From: Gammaproteobacteria bacterium | GTDB lineage: Bacteria; Pseudomonadota; Gammaproteobacteria; Thiotrichales; Thiotrichaceae | DNA length: 64,000 nt | NCBI GenBank assembly: GCA_018822845.1 | Contig: JAHJJD010000022.1 | Location: 1 to 64,000, forward strand | Direction: 5' to 3' | Shown: positions 7,853 to 16,779 of the stretch, one piece after another | Layout: each line of letters starts with the position of its first letter | Numbering within the stretch: the stretch's first letter is position 1 | Made by a program: the position numbers and the translations under genes | Notes under the pieces: model-generated | What the model was told of the DNA's origin: nothing | Databases searched by the model: none | What the model saw: only the letters and a program-made list of their open reading frames with translations

Positions 7853-9835
7853 ATGAGCAATGTAAAGTATAAAGGAAAAATATCTAGTTTTTGGATGCTA
7901 TTAAAAGCACATAAAATTGAAATTCCAATCATTCAGAGAGACTATGCACAAGGAAGGGAGGATAAGCAAGAGATCAGAGAGAACTTTCTAAATGCTTTGT
8001 TACAGAGTATTGAGAATAATATTGCTATTAAGCTAGACTTTATCTACGGTAGTGTAGAAGATAATGCGTCACAACCATTAGATGGTCAGCAGCGATTAAC
8101 TACTTTGTTTTTATTGCATTGGTATGCGGCAATAAAAGGTAAAACGCTGGATGATGAAAATGCTGGTATTTTAAAGAAATTTACATATGAAACAAGAATT
8201 AGTTCGAGAGAGTTTTGTAATACACTTGTTTCTAAGTCCCTTGATCTTTCTGAATCTAAAAGACCAAGTGATCAAATAATTGATTCTGCTTGGTTTTTTC
8301 TTTCTTGGAAAAAGGACCCAACAATTGATGCAATGTTGCGTACTATTGATGATATTCATAAATACTTTTTTCATGTTGATAATTTATGGGAGAAGTTAAT
8401 ATCTGATAATGGATTGATTAGTTTTTACCATATCGAACTGAAAGATATTGGTTTGACTGATGATTTATATATTAAAATGAATGCGCGAGGTAAACTTCTT
8501 TCTCCTTTTGAAAACTTTAAAGCCAGCTTTCAAAAGCGTGTTAATGATGAAGGTTGGGATAAAAATAAAGAGTTTCAAGATACATTTGCTTTAAAAATTG
8601 ATTCGGCTTGGACTGATCTATTTTGGCAGTTGGCTTCAAATTATCGTATAGATGATGCTTTTACAAGGTTTATTGCAACGATTTCTATGTGTAGGCAATC
8701 AGTTAGAAAGACAGATAATAGGTTGGCGATTATTTCTAAACTGCAAGATAATTATAATGCCGTCAGACCTGAGCATTTTAATGAGGATGATTTTGTTTAT
8801 CTTTGCAAAAGTCTTGATATATATTGTAGGGTTTACGAAGAAAAATGGGATATTGACATTGGCTTTCCTCTTTTCCAGCACACACCAGGGAAAAGTATAT
8901 TCTTGGGGGTTACTTACGAAGGGGATTCCGCTCCTTATCCTCAAAAGGTGCTCTTTTATGCCCAGACTGAATACCTATTAAAAGTTGATAAGATAGATAA
9001 AAGTAGTTTCTTAGATTGGATGAGAGTGGTTAGAAACATTATATCAAGAGGGGATGTTGTGAAGAATGGTAGTAGGCCAGCTATTATTCGCAGCCCACAA
9101 ACATTTGATGGTGTAATAAACTTAATACATGAGCTTTCGGCAGGATGTAGTAATATATATGAGTACTTATCTTCTGCACAAATAAAATCTTTATTTGCAA
9201 AGGAGCAGATTGAAGAAGAGAGGTTAAAAGCGAGACTGATAACCTCAAGCTTTAATAATAAAGATATAATTTTTAAAACAGAAGATACAAACTTACTTCA
9301 AGGTCGAATTAGCTTTGCGTTATATTGCATGAATTTTGAACAAGAAAAGAACTTCGATAGTTTGGCACTTGAAAAAGTTCAGAGTGTAATTACTAAATAC
9401 TTTAATAGTGAATCAGATATTTCAAGTGATTTGCGAAGAGCGTTGCTTACAATAGCAGATGATAATGGAAACTATAATTACTATGGGTATTGGTTGTCTT
9501 TTTGGAACGTTGTAGGTGCAAGCAAACGATGCTTGCTCGATAATAGCTTAAGAGAGTTAGAGTATTATATTTACGGAAATAATAGCGAAGATTATAGAGT
9601 TTACATGAAAAAACTAATAATAGAGTTAATGGATAATGACTTAAAGGCTATTGCTCTAAATTTCATACCACCTCCAGAAATGCCGAATTGGAAAATTAGA
9701 TTGATAAAGGAGAAAAGACTTTTGGATCATGAGTGCAAGTCCAATCATATTGCAATACCGAATGACGAAAAGTGTTGTTATTTATTAAAAAGTATGAGGC
9801 CGCGAGATTTAGATGGCTGTATTATGATTGAGTAA
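7853..9835 (+). CDS. Second DUF262 protein
   Basis: IPIIQRDYAQGR and LDGQQRLTTLFLLHWYAAI motifs. ATG immediately follows the stop codon of the preceding gene (TAAATG). Confidence 0.82.
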   Translation: MSNVKYKGKISSFWMLLKAHKIEIPIIQRDYAQGREDKQEIRENFLNALLQSIENNIAIKLDFIYGSVEDNASQPLDGQQRLTTLFLLHWYAAIKGKTLDDENAGILKKFTYETRISSREFCNTLVSKSLDLSESKRPSDQIIDSAWFFLSWKKDPTIDAMLRTIDDIHKYFFHVDNLWEKLISDNGLISFYHIELKDIGLTDDLYIKMNARGKLLSPFENFKASFQKRVNDEGWDKNKEFQDTFALKIDSAWTDLFWQLASNYRIDDAFTRFIATISMCRQSVRKTDNRLAIISKLQDNYNAVRPEHFNEDDFVYLCKSLDIYCRVYEEKWDIDIGFPLFQHTPGKSIFLGVTYEGDSAPYPQKVLFYAQTEYLLKVDKIDKSSFLDWMRVVRNIISRGDVVKNGSRPAIIRSPQTFDGVINLIHELSAGCSNIYEYLSSAQIKSLFAKEQIEEERLKARLITSSFNNKDIIFKTEDTNLLQGRISFALYCMNFEQEKNFDSLALEKVQSVITKYFNSESDISSDLRRALLTIADDNGNYNYYGYWLSFWNVVGASKRCLLDNSLRELEYYIYGNNSEDYRVYMKKLIIELMDNDLKAIALNFIPPPEMPNWKIRLIKEKRLLDHECKSNHIAIPNDEKCCYLLKSMRPRDLDGCIMIE

Positions 9836-9912
9836 TCGTTTGCTCACAGGGTTTGGCTCATAAGCCCGTATCAGTACGCTTCCCGTTGGATCAGCCCACA
9901 GCCTGCAAACCG

Positions 9913-10116
9913 CTACAAATAGCGTGAATGCTTACCTTGCTGCAAGGTGTTGATGATTGTCCAGCGACGTTCGGTCAGGCGGGAAAAGAATGCGCCGGGT
10001 GACAGGAAATTGAGGGTTTCACCCTGATAGCTGTCTTTCTGCGCGGCTTTTCCGGCAGCACGCAAGGCAGCCTTCCAGTCAGCTTGCAGGGTGATGGTCA
10101 GTGTGCGCTTTTCCAT
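9913..10116 (-). pseudogene. Truncated HVO_A0114-like DNA-binding antitoxin/regulator
   Basis: MEKRTLTITLQADWKAALRAAGKAAQKDSYQGETLNFLSPGAFFSRLTERRWTIINTLQQG resembles the N-terminus of that family; the usual C-terminal half is missing. Confidence 0.5.
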
Positions 10117-10167
10117 GTTTCGACCTCCGCCAGAAAATATTCAATCAACCGATCAACACCAGCAAAT

Positions 10168-11340
10168 TCATAACGGTTGGTTCAACCCCTGACGCCACAC
10201 CGTCACCTTGAACAAACACCCCTCCCGGTCATCCTCAAAATCAATCTGCGGGTAAACCCCCAGCGCCCGGCGGATGCCGGAACCCAACCCGTGATAAGGC
10301 AGCACGCCCTTGGCTGCGTAGGACAGCAAAATAGGATTACGGCTGTTGGCATTACCGCTGCGGATTTTGGCGACCGTCAGGTTATTGGGCAAATGGCCGG
10401 GGCTGATGATTTCGATACGGTTGTCGTAGATGAATACCCGGATGGGCGCGTCGATCAGGTAATCACGATGCACCAGCGCATTGACCAGCAATTCCTCGAA
10501 TACGACGGGTGGGACTTCCGGCGTACCCGGCGCATTGACGCCGCGCCCGGCCTGAACCTTGTGCAGGTTGCGCATGATGAAGGCTAGCGTGTCGTCGTAA
10601 ATCTTGCGTAATGCGCCGTCAAAGTCTTCCGTGTCCAGGTAAGTGCCAGCGTGGATTTCATTGCCGGGGTAGCGGATGGCCTTGACCACAAACTGGGGTT
10701 TGATCCATTGCGGGCGTTCGGCGAACAACAGCACGCCCGCCAGATTCAGTTGCCCCTCGTCGGTCGCGAGACTCATGTTTTGCAGTAGGCGCAGCAGGTC
10801 TTGCGGTGAATCCGGGTAGTCGATGCCGTACACATCTTGCAGGAAATCGCGGAAACGCAGCTTGTCTAGCCTGTCGATGCCTGCCTTGGTGGGGAGTTCG
10901 TCGGCGTGGAACTGGCCGGTGACCTGAAACAGGCGGCGCAATTCTTCCTTGGAGTTGATACGGCGTTTGTCCGCGCCATTTTTGAGCCAGATGACGCCGT
11001 TTTTGTCGAAATAGGGTTTGTCCAGACCTTGTGGAACCGTCAGGCGGACGACCAGATTGCCGTTATCGAGGCGGATGTTCTCGGTCTGTACGTGCAGGGG
11101 GCTACGTACCAGTTGGCTGGCGGTGTTGCTGATCAACTGGTTGATGCGTCCGACATCCTGCGAGGAGAGGCCGGGGATGGAACCGTCATCCGCCACGCCA
11201 ATGTAAATGACGCCGCCGCTGGAATTGGCGAAAGCAGCCATTTCAGCGGCGAGCGATTCGGCATTGCGGACATCAGCCTTGAACTGGCGGGTGCTGTCTT
11301 CCTGCAAAGTGATCTCAGCTAACAATTCGTTTGCATTCAT
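10168..11340 (-). CDS. AlbA_2-domain ATP-binding protein (RecG-like/Schlafen AlbA_2 transcriptional regulator family)
   Basis: ESLAAEMAAFANSSGGVIYIGVADDG (AlbA_2) and FEELLVNALVHRDYLIDAPIRVFIYDNRIEIISPGHLPNNLT (C-terminal ATPase-like region). Start at MNANELL. Confidence 0.82.
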   Translation of the reverse strand: MNANELLAEITLQEDSTRQFKADVRNAESLAAEMAAFANSSGGVIYIGVADDGSIPGLSSQDVGRINQLISNTASQLVRSPLHVQTENIRLDNGNLVVRLTVPQGLDKPYFDKNGVIWLKNGADKRRINSKEELRRLFQVTGQFHADELPTKAGIDRLDKLRFRDFLQDVYGIDYPDSPQDLLRLLQNMSLATDEGQLNLAGVLLFAERPQWIKPQFVVKAIRYPGNEIHAGTYLDTEDFDGALRKIYDDTLAFIMRNLHKVQAGRGVNAPGTPEVPPVVFEELLVNALVHRDYLIDAPIRVFIYDNRIEIISPGHLPNNLTVAKIRSGNANSRNPILLSYAAKGVLPYHGLGSGIRRALGVYPQIDFEDDREGCLFKVTVWRQGLNQPL

Positions 11341-11543
11341 GGCTCTATTTCGGCTTCCTTGATGTTGGCTTGCCCATGGGGGCAGTATAGCAATGTCAGC
11401 TTGCAATGTGGTGGTTAGCATGTTCATTGTGATCAATGATCGCCTGCCGTGCAGGCGATAACCGGGAACGCACTTCGTGCTACCATCGTAACGCAGCGCA
11501 ACAGATTGCCGCTTTCATTCACTGCCAGAAGGATACCGCCGCC

Positions 11544-12386
11544 ATGTCGCCCGCCCGCCTGATAACCCTGACCACGCTGGCCATGCTCGCCTTCGCCGGG
11601 AATTCATTGCTGTGCCGGGTGGCGTTGAAAGACACTGGCATCGACGCTGCCAGTTTCACCAGCATCCGCCTGGTTTCGGGGGCACTGGTGTTGTGGCTGA
11701 TTGTGCAACTGCATCGCCGGGAAGCGGTCGGGCAGGGCAGCTGGCGTTCGGCGCTGGCGCTGTTTGCGTATGCGGCGGGGTTTTCCTTCGCCTATCGGGA
11801 ATTGTCGGCAGCGACCGGGGCGCTGATCCTGTTCGGTTCGGTGCAGGCCACCATGATCGGGCATGGCCTGTGGAAAGGGGAACGGCTGCACGGGCTGCAA
11901 TTGCCGGGTTTGCTGCTGGCGTTTGGTGGCTTGCTGGGGCTGTTCCTGCCGGGGCTGACAGCTCCGCCGCTGCTGGGTTCGCTGCTGATGCTGGGGGCTG
12001 GAATTGCCTGGGGCGTGTATTCGTTGCGCGGGCGTGGCGCGGGCGACCCAACGCGGGTGACAGCAGGCAATTTCCTGCGCGCCGCGCCAATTGCGCTGGG
12101 TCTGAGCCTGCTGCTGTTTTCACAGGCAGAGTGGGATTGGCGTGGTGTTGGCTACGCAGTGGCGTCGGGCGCACTGGCCTCCGGGCTGGGTTACGCCATC
12201 TGGTATTCAGCCTTGCCCGCGATGCAGGCGACCCACGCGGCGACCGTGCAGTTGAGTGTGCCGGTGATTGCAGCGCTGGGCGGTATCGTGTTTCTGGGGG
12301 AACATCTGAGTATCCGGCTGGTGCTGGCGTCGGCGGCGATTCTCGGCGGCATTGCGTTGGTGATCCGCACCAAACCCCAGGCATGA
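11544..12386 (+). CDS. DMT/EamA family transporter
   Basis: 10-TM hydrophobic pattern; FAGNSLLCRVALKDTGIDAASFTSIRLVSGALVLW. Start at MSPARLITL. Confidence 0.85.
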   Translation: MSPARLITLTTLAMLAFAGNSLLCRVALKDTGIDAASFTSIRLVSGALVLWLIVQLHRREAVGQGSWRSALALFAYAAGFSFAYRELSAATGALILFGSVQATMIGHGLWKGERLHGLQLPGLLLAFGGLLGLFLPGLTAPPLLGSLLMLGAGIAWGVYSLRGRGAGDPTRVTAGNFLRAAPIALGLSLLLFSQAEWDWRGVGYAVASGALASGLGYAIWYSALPAMQATHAATVQLSVPVIAALGGIVFLGEHLSIRLVLASAAILGGIALVIRTKPQA

Positions 12387-12536
12387 GTGTCGCGAATCCG
12401 ACAAATCGTCCTGAACCCACCAATCAAACGACTGTGTTAAAAATCACAGGTGCTTGATGAAAAAGGGAATTCCTGAATGGCACGTTTCCTGCTGTAACCC
12501 AGACATTTGTTTGTCTGATAAAAGGAGATTCCCCCC

Positions 12537-13097
12537 ATGCTGCTGGATACCTACAAAGCCCAGGAACTGATGTGGCTGGTCACGATCAATGCCAAAACCA
12601 AAAGCGGGCAATATGCTTTCCGGGGCGATCTGGTCGTCAAGCTGGGCGAGTTCAACGAAGTCGCCAACAAGCGCAACCCGCCGGAAGCCGTGATCAAGGA
12701 AGCCGTTATCCTCGCCGATGACACCAGCTTGCTGATGGTGGCTGGCAACTTCAGCGACGTGCTGGAACTGCCGCAATTCATCGAGCGTTTCACCGCCGAC
12801 CTCGCGCCTGAATGCAAGCCGCTGTTTTTCATCGACAACCTCAAGGAAAGCGCCGTGCTGGATGTTGACGGGCGGCAATACACCTTGATCCCGCTGCCAA
12901 CTGGCATGGTGTGGAACGAGGTGCTGGATTTGTGCTTCCTCGACAAACATGACCTCAAGGGACAATCCACTGAGGACAAGGTAGTCACCGTCTACAACGC
13001 GCTGAAAAGCTACCAGCCCAAATTCAGGGCTTCCACCCTGGATGAAGTCATTGCCACCCGCACCGACAAGAAGCGCGAAGTCTGGGGTGCAGTATGA
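12537..13097 (+). CDS. Hypothetical protein (186 aa)
   Basis: Good RBS (AAAGGAG) and ATGA overlap with the glutaredoxin gene; no family recognised. Confidence 0.75.
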   Translation: MLLDTYKAQELMWLVTINAKTKSGQYAFRGDLVVKLGEFNEVANKRNPPEAVIKEAVILADDTSLLMVAGNFSDVLELPQFIERFTADLAPECKPLFFIDNLKESAVLDVDGRQYTLIPLPTGMVWNEVLDLCFLDKHDLKGQSTEDKVVTVYNALKSYQPKFRASTLDEVIATRTDKKREVWGAV

Positions 13098-13504
13098 GCA
13101 ACAAAACCCTGGAAAAAATCCAGCAACAGGTCGATGAAAACCCGGTCATCATTTACATGAAAGGCACGCCCGATGCGCCCGAATGCGGTTTTTCCGGCAA
13201 GGCCATCGGCTACCTGAAAAAGGCCGGGGCGGAATTCGCTTATGTAAACGTGTTGAAAGCACCGTTCATTTACGAATACCTGCCGCGCTTTTCACAGTTC
13301 CCGACCTTCCCGCAAGTCTATATCGGTGGTGAACTGGTCGGCGGCAGCGACATCGTGGAAGAGCTGTACAACAGCGGCGAGTTGCAAACCATGCTGGCGG
13401 CATTGGTAGAGCAAGGTAAATTGTCAGCACTGAAAGTTCCGGCTACAACGGGGGAAGAAACCAAACCGGCCAACGATTTGGTACAACTCACCTTACCCGG
13501 ATAA
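13094..13504 (+). CDS. grxD: Monothiol glutaredoxin, Grx4 family, with C-terminal extension
   Basis: MKGTPDAPECGFSGKAIGYLKKAG...FPTFPQVYIGGELVGGSDIVEELYNSGEL. Confidence 0.9.
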   Translation: MSNKTLEKIQQQVDENPVIIYMKGTPDAPECGFSGKAIGYLKKAGAEFAYVNVLKAPFIYEYLPRFSQFPTFPQVYIGGELVGGSDIVEELYNSGELQTMLAALVEQGKLSALKVPATTGEETKPANDLVQLTLPG

Positions 13505-13507
13505 TGC

Positions 13508-15145
13508 ATGAATACACAGCAGGTACGCGCCTACCACGAACGCACCAAACACCGTCTGGACGCCTATGCCAAAGGCCCGCAGTATCTGGACTGGGAGCAG
13601 CAACCAAACCCGTTCCGACGGTTTGCGGGGGCGCAGGTGGTGGAGCTGGCGCTGGAAGAAAATCCTCCCCCAGCCCCTCCTTTTTCAAAGGAGGGGAGTC
13701 AGAATGCAACTTCGATTGATTTTTCGGAGCCGAATCCGGCTTCCCCCTTTGCAAAAGAGGGACTGAGGGGGATTTCTCTTCTCCTCGAACTCTCCCTCGG
13801 CCTGTCCGCCTGGAAACAATACGGCCCCGACCGTTGGGCACTACGCTGCAACCCCTCCAGCGGCAACCTGCACCCCACCGAAGGCTACCTTGTCGCCACC
13901 GGCATTGATGGCTTGGGCGATGGCGTCTACCACTACGCCCCGCACGAACACGCGCTGGAATTACGCGGCACACTGACACCCACTGACGCGCCGCCGCAAC
14001 TCTTGTTTGGCTTAAGCAGCATTGCCTGGCGGGAAGCGTGGAAATACGGCGAACGTGCCTTCCGCTACGTGCAACTCGATGTGGGGCACGCACTCGGCGC
14101 AATCCGTTACGCCGCAGCTGCCCTCGGCCTGCAAGTAGAACTGCTGCCAGTCACCGACGCCGAAATTTCGGCATTACTGGGGCTGGACAGGGCAGGGGAC
14201 TTCACCAACGCCGAAGCCGAACACCCGGACATGCTGCTACGCATCCACTCCGGTGCAGCGCCGCAACCCGCCTACTTGCCCACCATCAACGACTGGTACG
14301 GCAAGGCCAACGCCCTCGGCGGCTACCCCCACGATGAGTGGCCAATCATCGAAACTGTCACCGCTGCCACCACCCGCACCCGTAGGGGCGAATGGCATTC
14401 GCCCTCTTCCTCTTCGGAAAATTCGGCAAACCCCGCCCCGCAACCCGACCTCATCCCCCTGATCCGCCAACGCCGCAGCGCCCAGGCATTCAGCAGCAAA
14501 GCCAGCACCATAACACCCGCCACTTTCTACCAAATGCTGACGGCCCTACTGCCGGTTAACGGCCAATCACCGTGGGATGTATGGCCATTACCCACCCGCC
14601 TGCACCCCGTCCTGTTTGTCCACAGGGTGGAAGGTTTGATCCCCGGCCTGTACGCCCTGCCGCGCCATGCCCAAGCCGAAATAGCCTTGCGTGCTGCGAT
14701 GAACCCCGATTTTGTCTGGCAAAAGCCCGAAGGCTGCCCCGACCATTTGCCACTCTACCGCTTGCTGGAAGGCGATGCACGCAAAGCCGCCCGCACGATT
14801 TCCTGCCATCAGGATATTGCTTCCACCAGCGCCTTCAGCCTCGGCATGTTGGCCGAATTCGACGCAGGGCTGGTAGACGGCGCACACGTTTACCGCGAAC
14901 TGTACTGGGAAGCCGGGCTACTGGGGCAAGTGCTTTACCTTGAAGCGGAAGCTGCCGGAGTACGCGGCACCGGCATCGGTTGTTTCTTCGATGATGTGGT
15001 GCATGAAGTCTTCGGGCTGGCAGGCACGCGATTCCAGAGTCTCTACCACTTCACCGTCGGCAGCCCGGTGGTGGATGCCCGGCTGGAAACCCTGCCGCCT
15101 TACGCCCATTTACCCAGGGAGTGCGAAGCCCATGACCGAAGTTGA
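13508..15145 (+). CDS. SagB/ThcOx-family nitroreductase-fold dehydrogenase (duplicated domain) with in-frame repeat insertions
   Basis: WALRCNPSSGNLHPTEGYLVATGI and LIPLIRQRRSAQAFSSKAS...GTGIGCFFDDVVHEVFGL. Confidence 0.82.
   Translation: MNTQQVRAYHERTKHRLDAYAKGPQYLDWEQQPNPFRRFAGAQVVELALEENPPPAPPFSKEGSQNATSIDFSEPNPASPFAKEGLRGISLLLELSLGLSAWKQYGPDRWALRCNPSSGNLHPTEGYLVATGIDGLGDGVYHYAPHEHALELRGTLTPTDAPPQLLFGLSSIAWREAWKYGERAFRYVQLDVGHALGAIRYAAAALGLQVELLPVTDAEISALLGLDRAGDFTNAEAEHPDMLLRIHSGAAPQPAYLPTINDWYGKANALGGYPHDEWPIIETVTAATTRTRRGEWHSPSSSSENSANPAPQPDLIPLIRQRRSAQAFSSKASTITPATFYQMLTALLPVNGQSPWDVWPLPTRLHPVLFVHRVEGLIPGLYALPRHAQAEIALRAAMNPDFVWQKPEGCPDHLPLYRLLEGDARKAARTISCHQDIASTSAFSLGMLAEFDAGLVDGAHVYRELYWEAGLLGQVLYLEAEAAGVRGTGIGCFFDDVVHEVFGLAGTRFQSLYHFTVGSPVVDARLETLPPYAHLPRECEAHDRS
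13661..13775. repeat. Composite inverted-repeat element inside the SagB-like CDS
   Basis: Left arm AATCCTCCCCCAGCCCCTCCTTTTTCAAAGGAGGGGA; right arm TTCCCCCTTTGCAAAAGAGGGACTGAGGGGGATT. The arms are imperfect reverse complements. Confidence 0.75.
14382..14405 (+). repeat. Palindromic repeat family A, copy 3, inside the SagB-like CDS
   Basis: GTAGGGGCGAATGGCATTCGCCCT; same outer sequence as copies 1 and 2, with compensatory changes in the stem. Confidence 0.72.
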
Positions 15146-15335
15146 AGAAATGGCAGAGGTGAAAGCCCGCATTGCCGAGGTTTTCGCCCGCCGCGAAAGC
15201 CTCAAGCAGGGTATGGGGGCTGGCAGGATTCCGCCCCGTCAGGGTTTCCGTGAACTCGCCGAGGTGGATGTGGAACTTTCCGCGCTCGATTTGCGTTTCA
15301 AGCAACTGTGGGATGCGCAGCAGAAACGCCCATAA
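15132..15335 (+). CDS. Small hypothetical protein (67 aa)
   Basis: MTEVEEMAEVKARIAEVFARRESLKQG...; overlaps the end of the SagB-like gene by 14 nt. Confidence 0.6.
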   Translation: MTEVEEMAEVKARIAEVFARRESLKQGMGAGRIPPRQGFRELAEVDVELSALDLRFKQLWDAQQKRP

Positions 15336-15338
15336 CGC

Positions 15339-16166
15339 TTACAGGCGTTGCAGCAACTCGGCCTTTTTCGCCGCAAATTCTTCTTCGTTCAGAATGCCTT
15401 TCTGTTTCAGGTCGGCCAGCTTTTCGATCATGGCGAAAATGTCGCTTTCCGCCGCACCCTGATGGCTTGCCGGTTGTTCCGGCGAAAAACTGGATGCAGG
15501 CGTATTCTGCGCCGGGGCTTGTGCCTGCGGAGTATTGCTATCGATTGAGACGACCGGCAGGTTTTCGACCTGCACCAATCCGTACTGGCTGGTAAATGTC
15601 AGGGATGAACCTCCGCCCTGTTGCTGGGAAACGCCGCCGATCTGGTGATCCAGCGTGTCGTATACGGTAACATGACCGTTGATTTCCACCGCCAGCCGCT
15701 GCGTCGCCGGAAACCAGGCGTAGCGGATGTTGTTTTGTGCGCCGTTGGTAGATGCCTGCCCGAGATCACCCGGCCACCAGTTGCCGAAGCCTGCCGGGTT
15801 GGCGACAAACAGGCTGTTCTGCCCGTAATTGCCGTATTGTTGCTGGCCGCTGCCCTGATATTGCGACTGGCTGCTGGCCGCAGGCTGGAAAATGGACGGG
15901 CTCTGGTTGGCGAGAATGTTGGAAAGTTCGTTACACAGATTGTTCACGGTGTTTTGCAGGCCGTAGTTGAACATGTCGCCTACCATGGTCATGCCGCCCT
16001 GCATCCACTGGCCGTTGCCGCCCAGTTCGGGGATGTTGAATTGCGCCATGCTGCCATTGCCGTTCATGACGGCGTAGAGCATGTGGGTAACGGTGTCGCG
16101 GGAAAGTCCATAGCGTTGGGCCAGATCGTTGATGATGCTCTGGCCATGATCGGTAAATGCTTGCAC
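15339..16166 (-). CDS. SHOCT-domain protein
   Basis: C-terminal IEKLADLKQKGILNEEEFAAKKAELLQRL is a SHOCT motif. GTG start with upstream AGGAGA preferred over the longer ORF. Confidence 0.78.
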   Translation of the reverse strand: MQAFTDHGQSIINDLAQRYGLSRDTVTHMLYAVMNGNGSMAQFNIPELGGNGQWMQGGMTMVGDMFNYGLQNTVNNLCNELSNILANQSPSIFQPAASSQSQYQGSGQQQYGNYGQNSLFVANPAGFGNWWPGDLGQASTNGAQNNIRYAWFPATQRLAVEINGHVTVYDTLDHQIGGVSQQQGGGSSLTFTSQYGLVQVENLPVVSIDSNTPQAQAPAQNTPASSFSPEQPASHQGAAESDIFAMIEKLADLKQKGILNEEEFAAKKAELLQRL

Positions 16167-16298
16167 GGTGAGATCTCCTGTGGTGGTTTCCTTTCCATGG
16201 CGGTGAGGTGTTAATAATTGTGCTTTGCACCATCCCGTCGATAACTGCATTATCGGGGCTGAATGTTGAATTACAATGCTTTGCTGAAAAGGTAACAA

Positions 16299-16763
16299 AT
16301 GGACTACACAATCATGCCCGCGACGCTGGCCGATATTCCGCTGCTGTGCGGTTTGCTGGATTTGCTGTTTACGCAGGAAGCCGAGTTCCAGCCAGATCGG
16401 GCGGCGCAACAGCGTGGGCTGGAAAGCATTATTGGTCAGCCTGGGCTTGGGCAGATACTGGTTGCCCGGCAGCTTGATGAAGTGGTGGGAATGGTCAATC
16501 TGCTGTATACGGTTTCCACCGCATTGGGTGGGCGGGTAGCGCTGCTGGAAGACATGGTGATTGTGCCGCGAGTGCGTGGGCAGGGTGTGGGGACGGCATT
16601 GCTGGAAGCGGCGCTTGCCCATGCCAGCCAACAAGCTTGTTTACGGATTACGCTGCTGACGGATGCAGATAATCATGCGGCGCAGGCGTTTTACCGCAAG
16701 CATGGTTTTGTGCATTCATCGATGACACCGATGCGGTGGGAGGCTAGAATGCGCCCAGCTTGA
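16299..16763 (+). CDS. GNAT-family N-acetyltransferase
   Basis: LEDMVIVPRVRGQGVGTALLEAALAHA...AQAFYRKHGFV. Confidence 0.9.
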   Translation: MDYTIMPATLADIPLLCGLLDLLFTQEAEFQPDRAAQQRGLESIIGQPGLGQILVARQLDEVVGMVNLLYTVSTALGGRVALLEDMVIVPRVRGQGVGTALLEAALAHASQQACLRITLLTDADNHAAQAFYRKHGFVHSSMTPMRWEARMRPA

Positions 16764-16779
16764 AAACGAGGAGAACAAC

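Noticed and set aside
6069-9919. 8-bp direct repeat GCTACAAA on both sides of the DUF262 island (6069-6076 and 9912-9919)
   Set aside because: Too short to distinguish from chance in flanks of this size; no integrase or transposase seen.
13508-15145. Calling the SagB-like gene a pseudogene because of the repeat insertions
   Set aside because: The reading frame stays open across both inserts and family motifs continue after each one.
16167-16634. Upstream extension of the SHOCT protein ORF to 16634
   Set aside because: Would overlap the GNAT gene antisense; a GTG with a strong RBS at 16166 is a better start.
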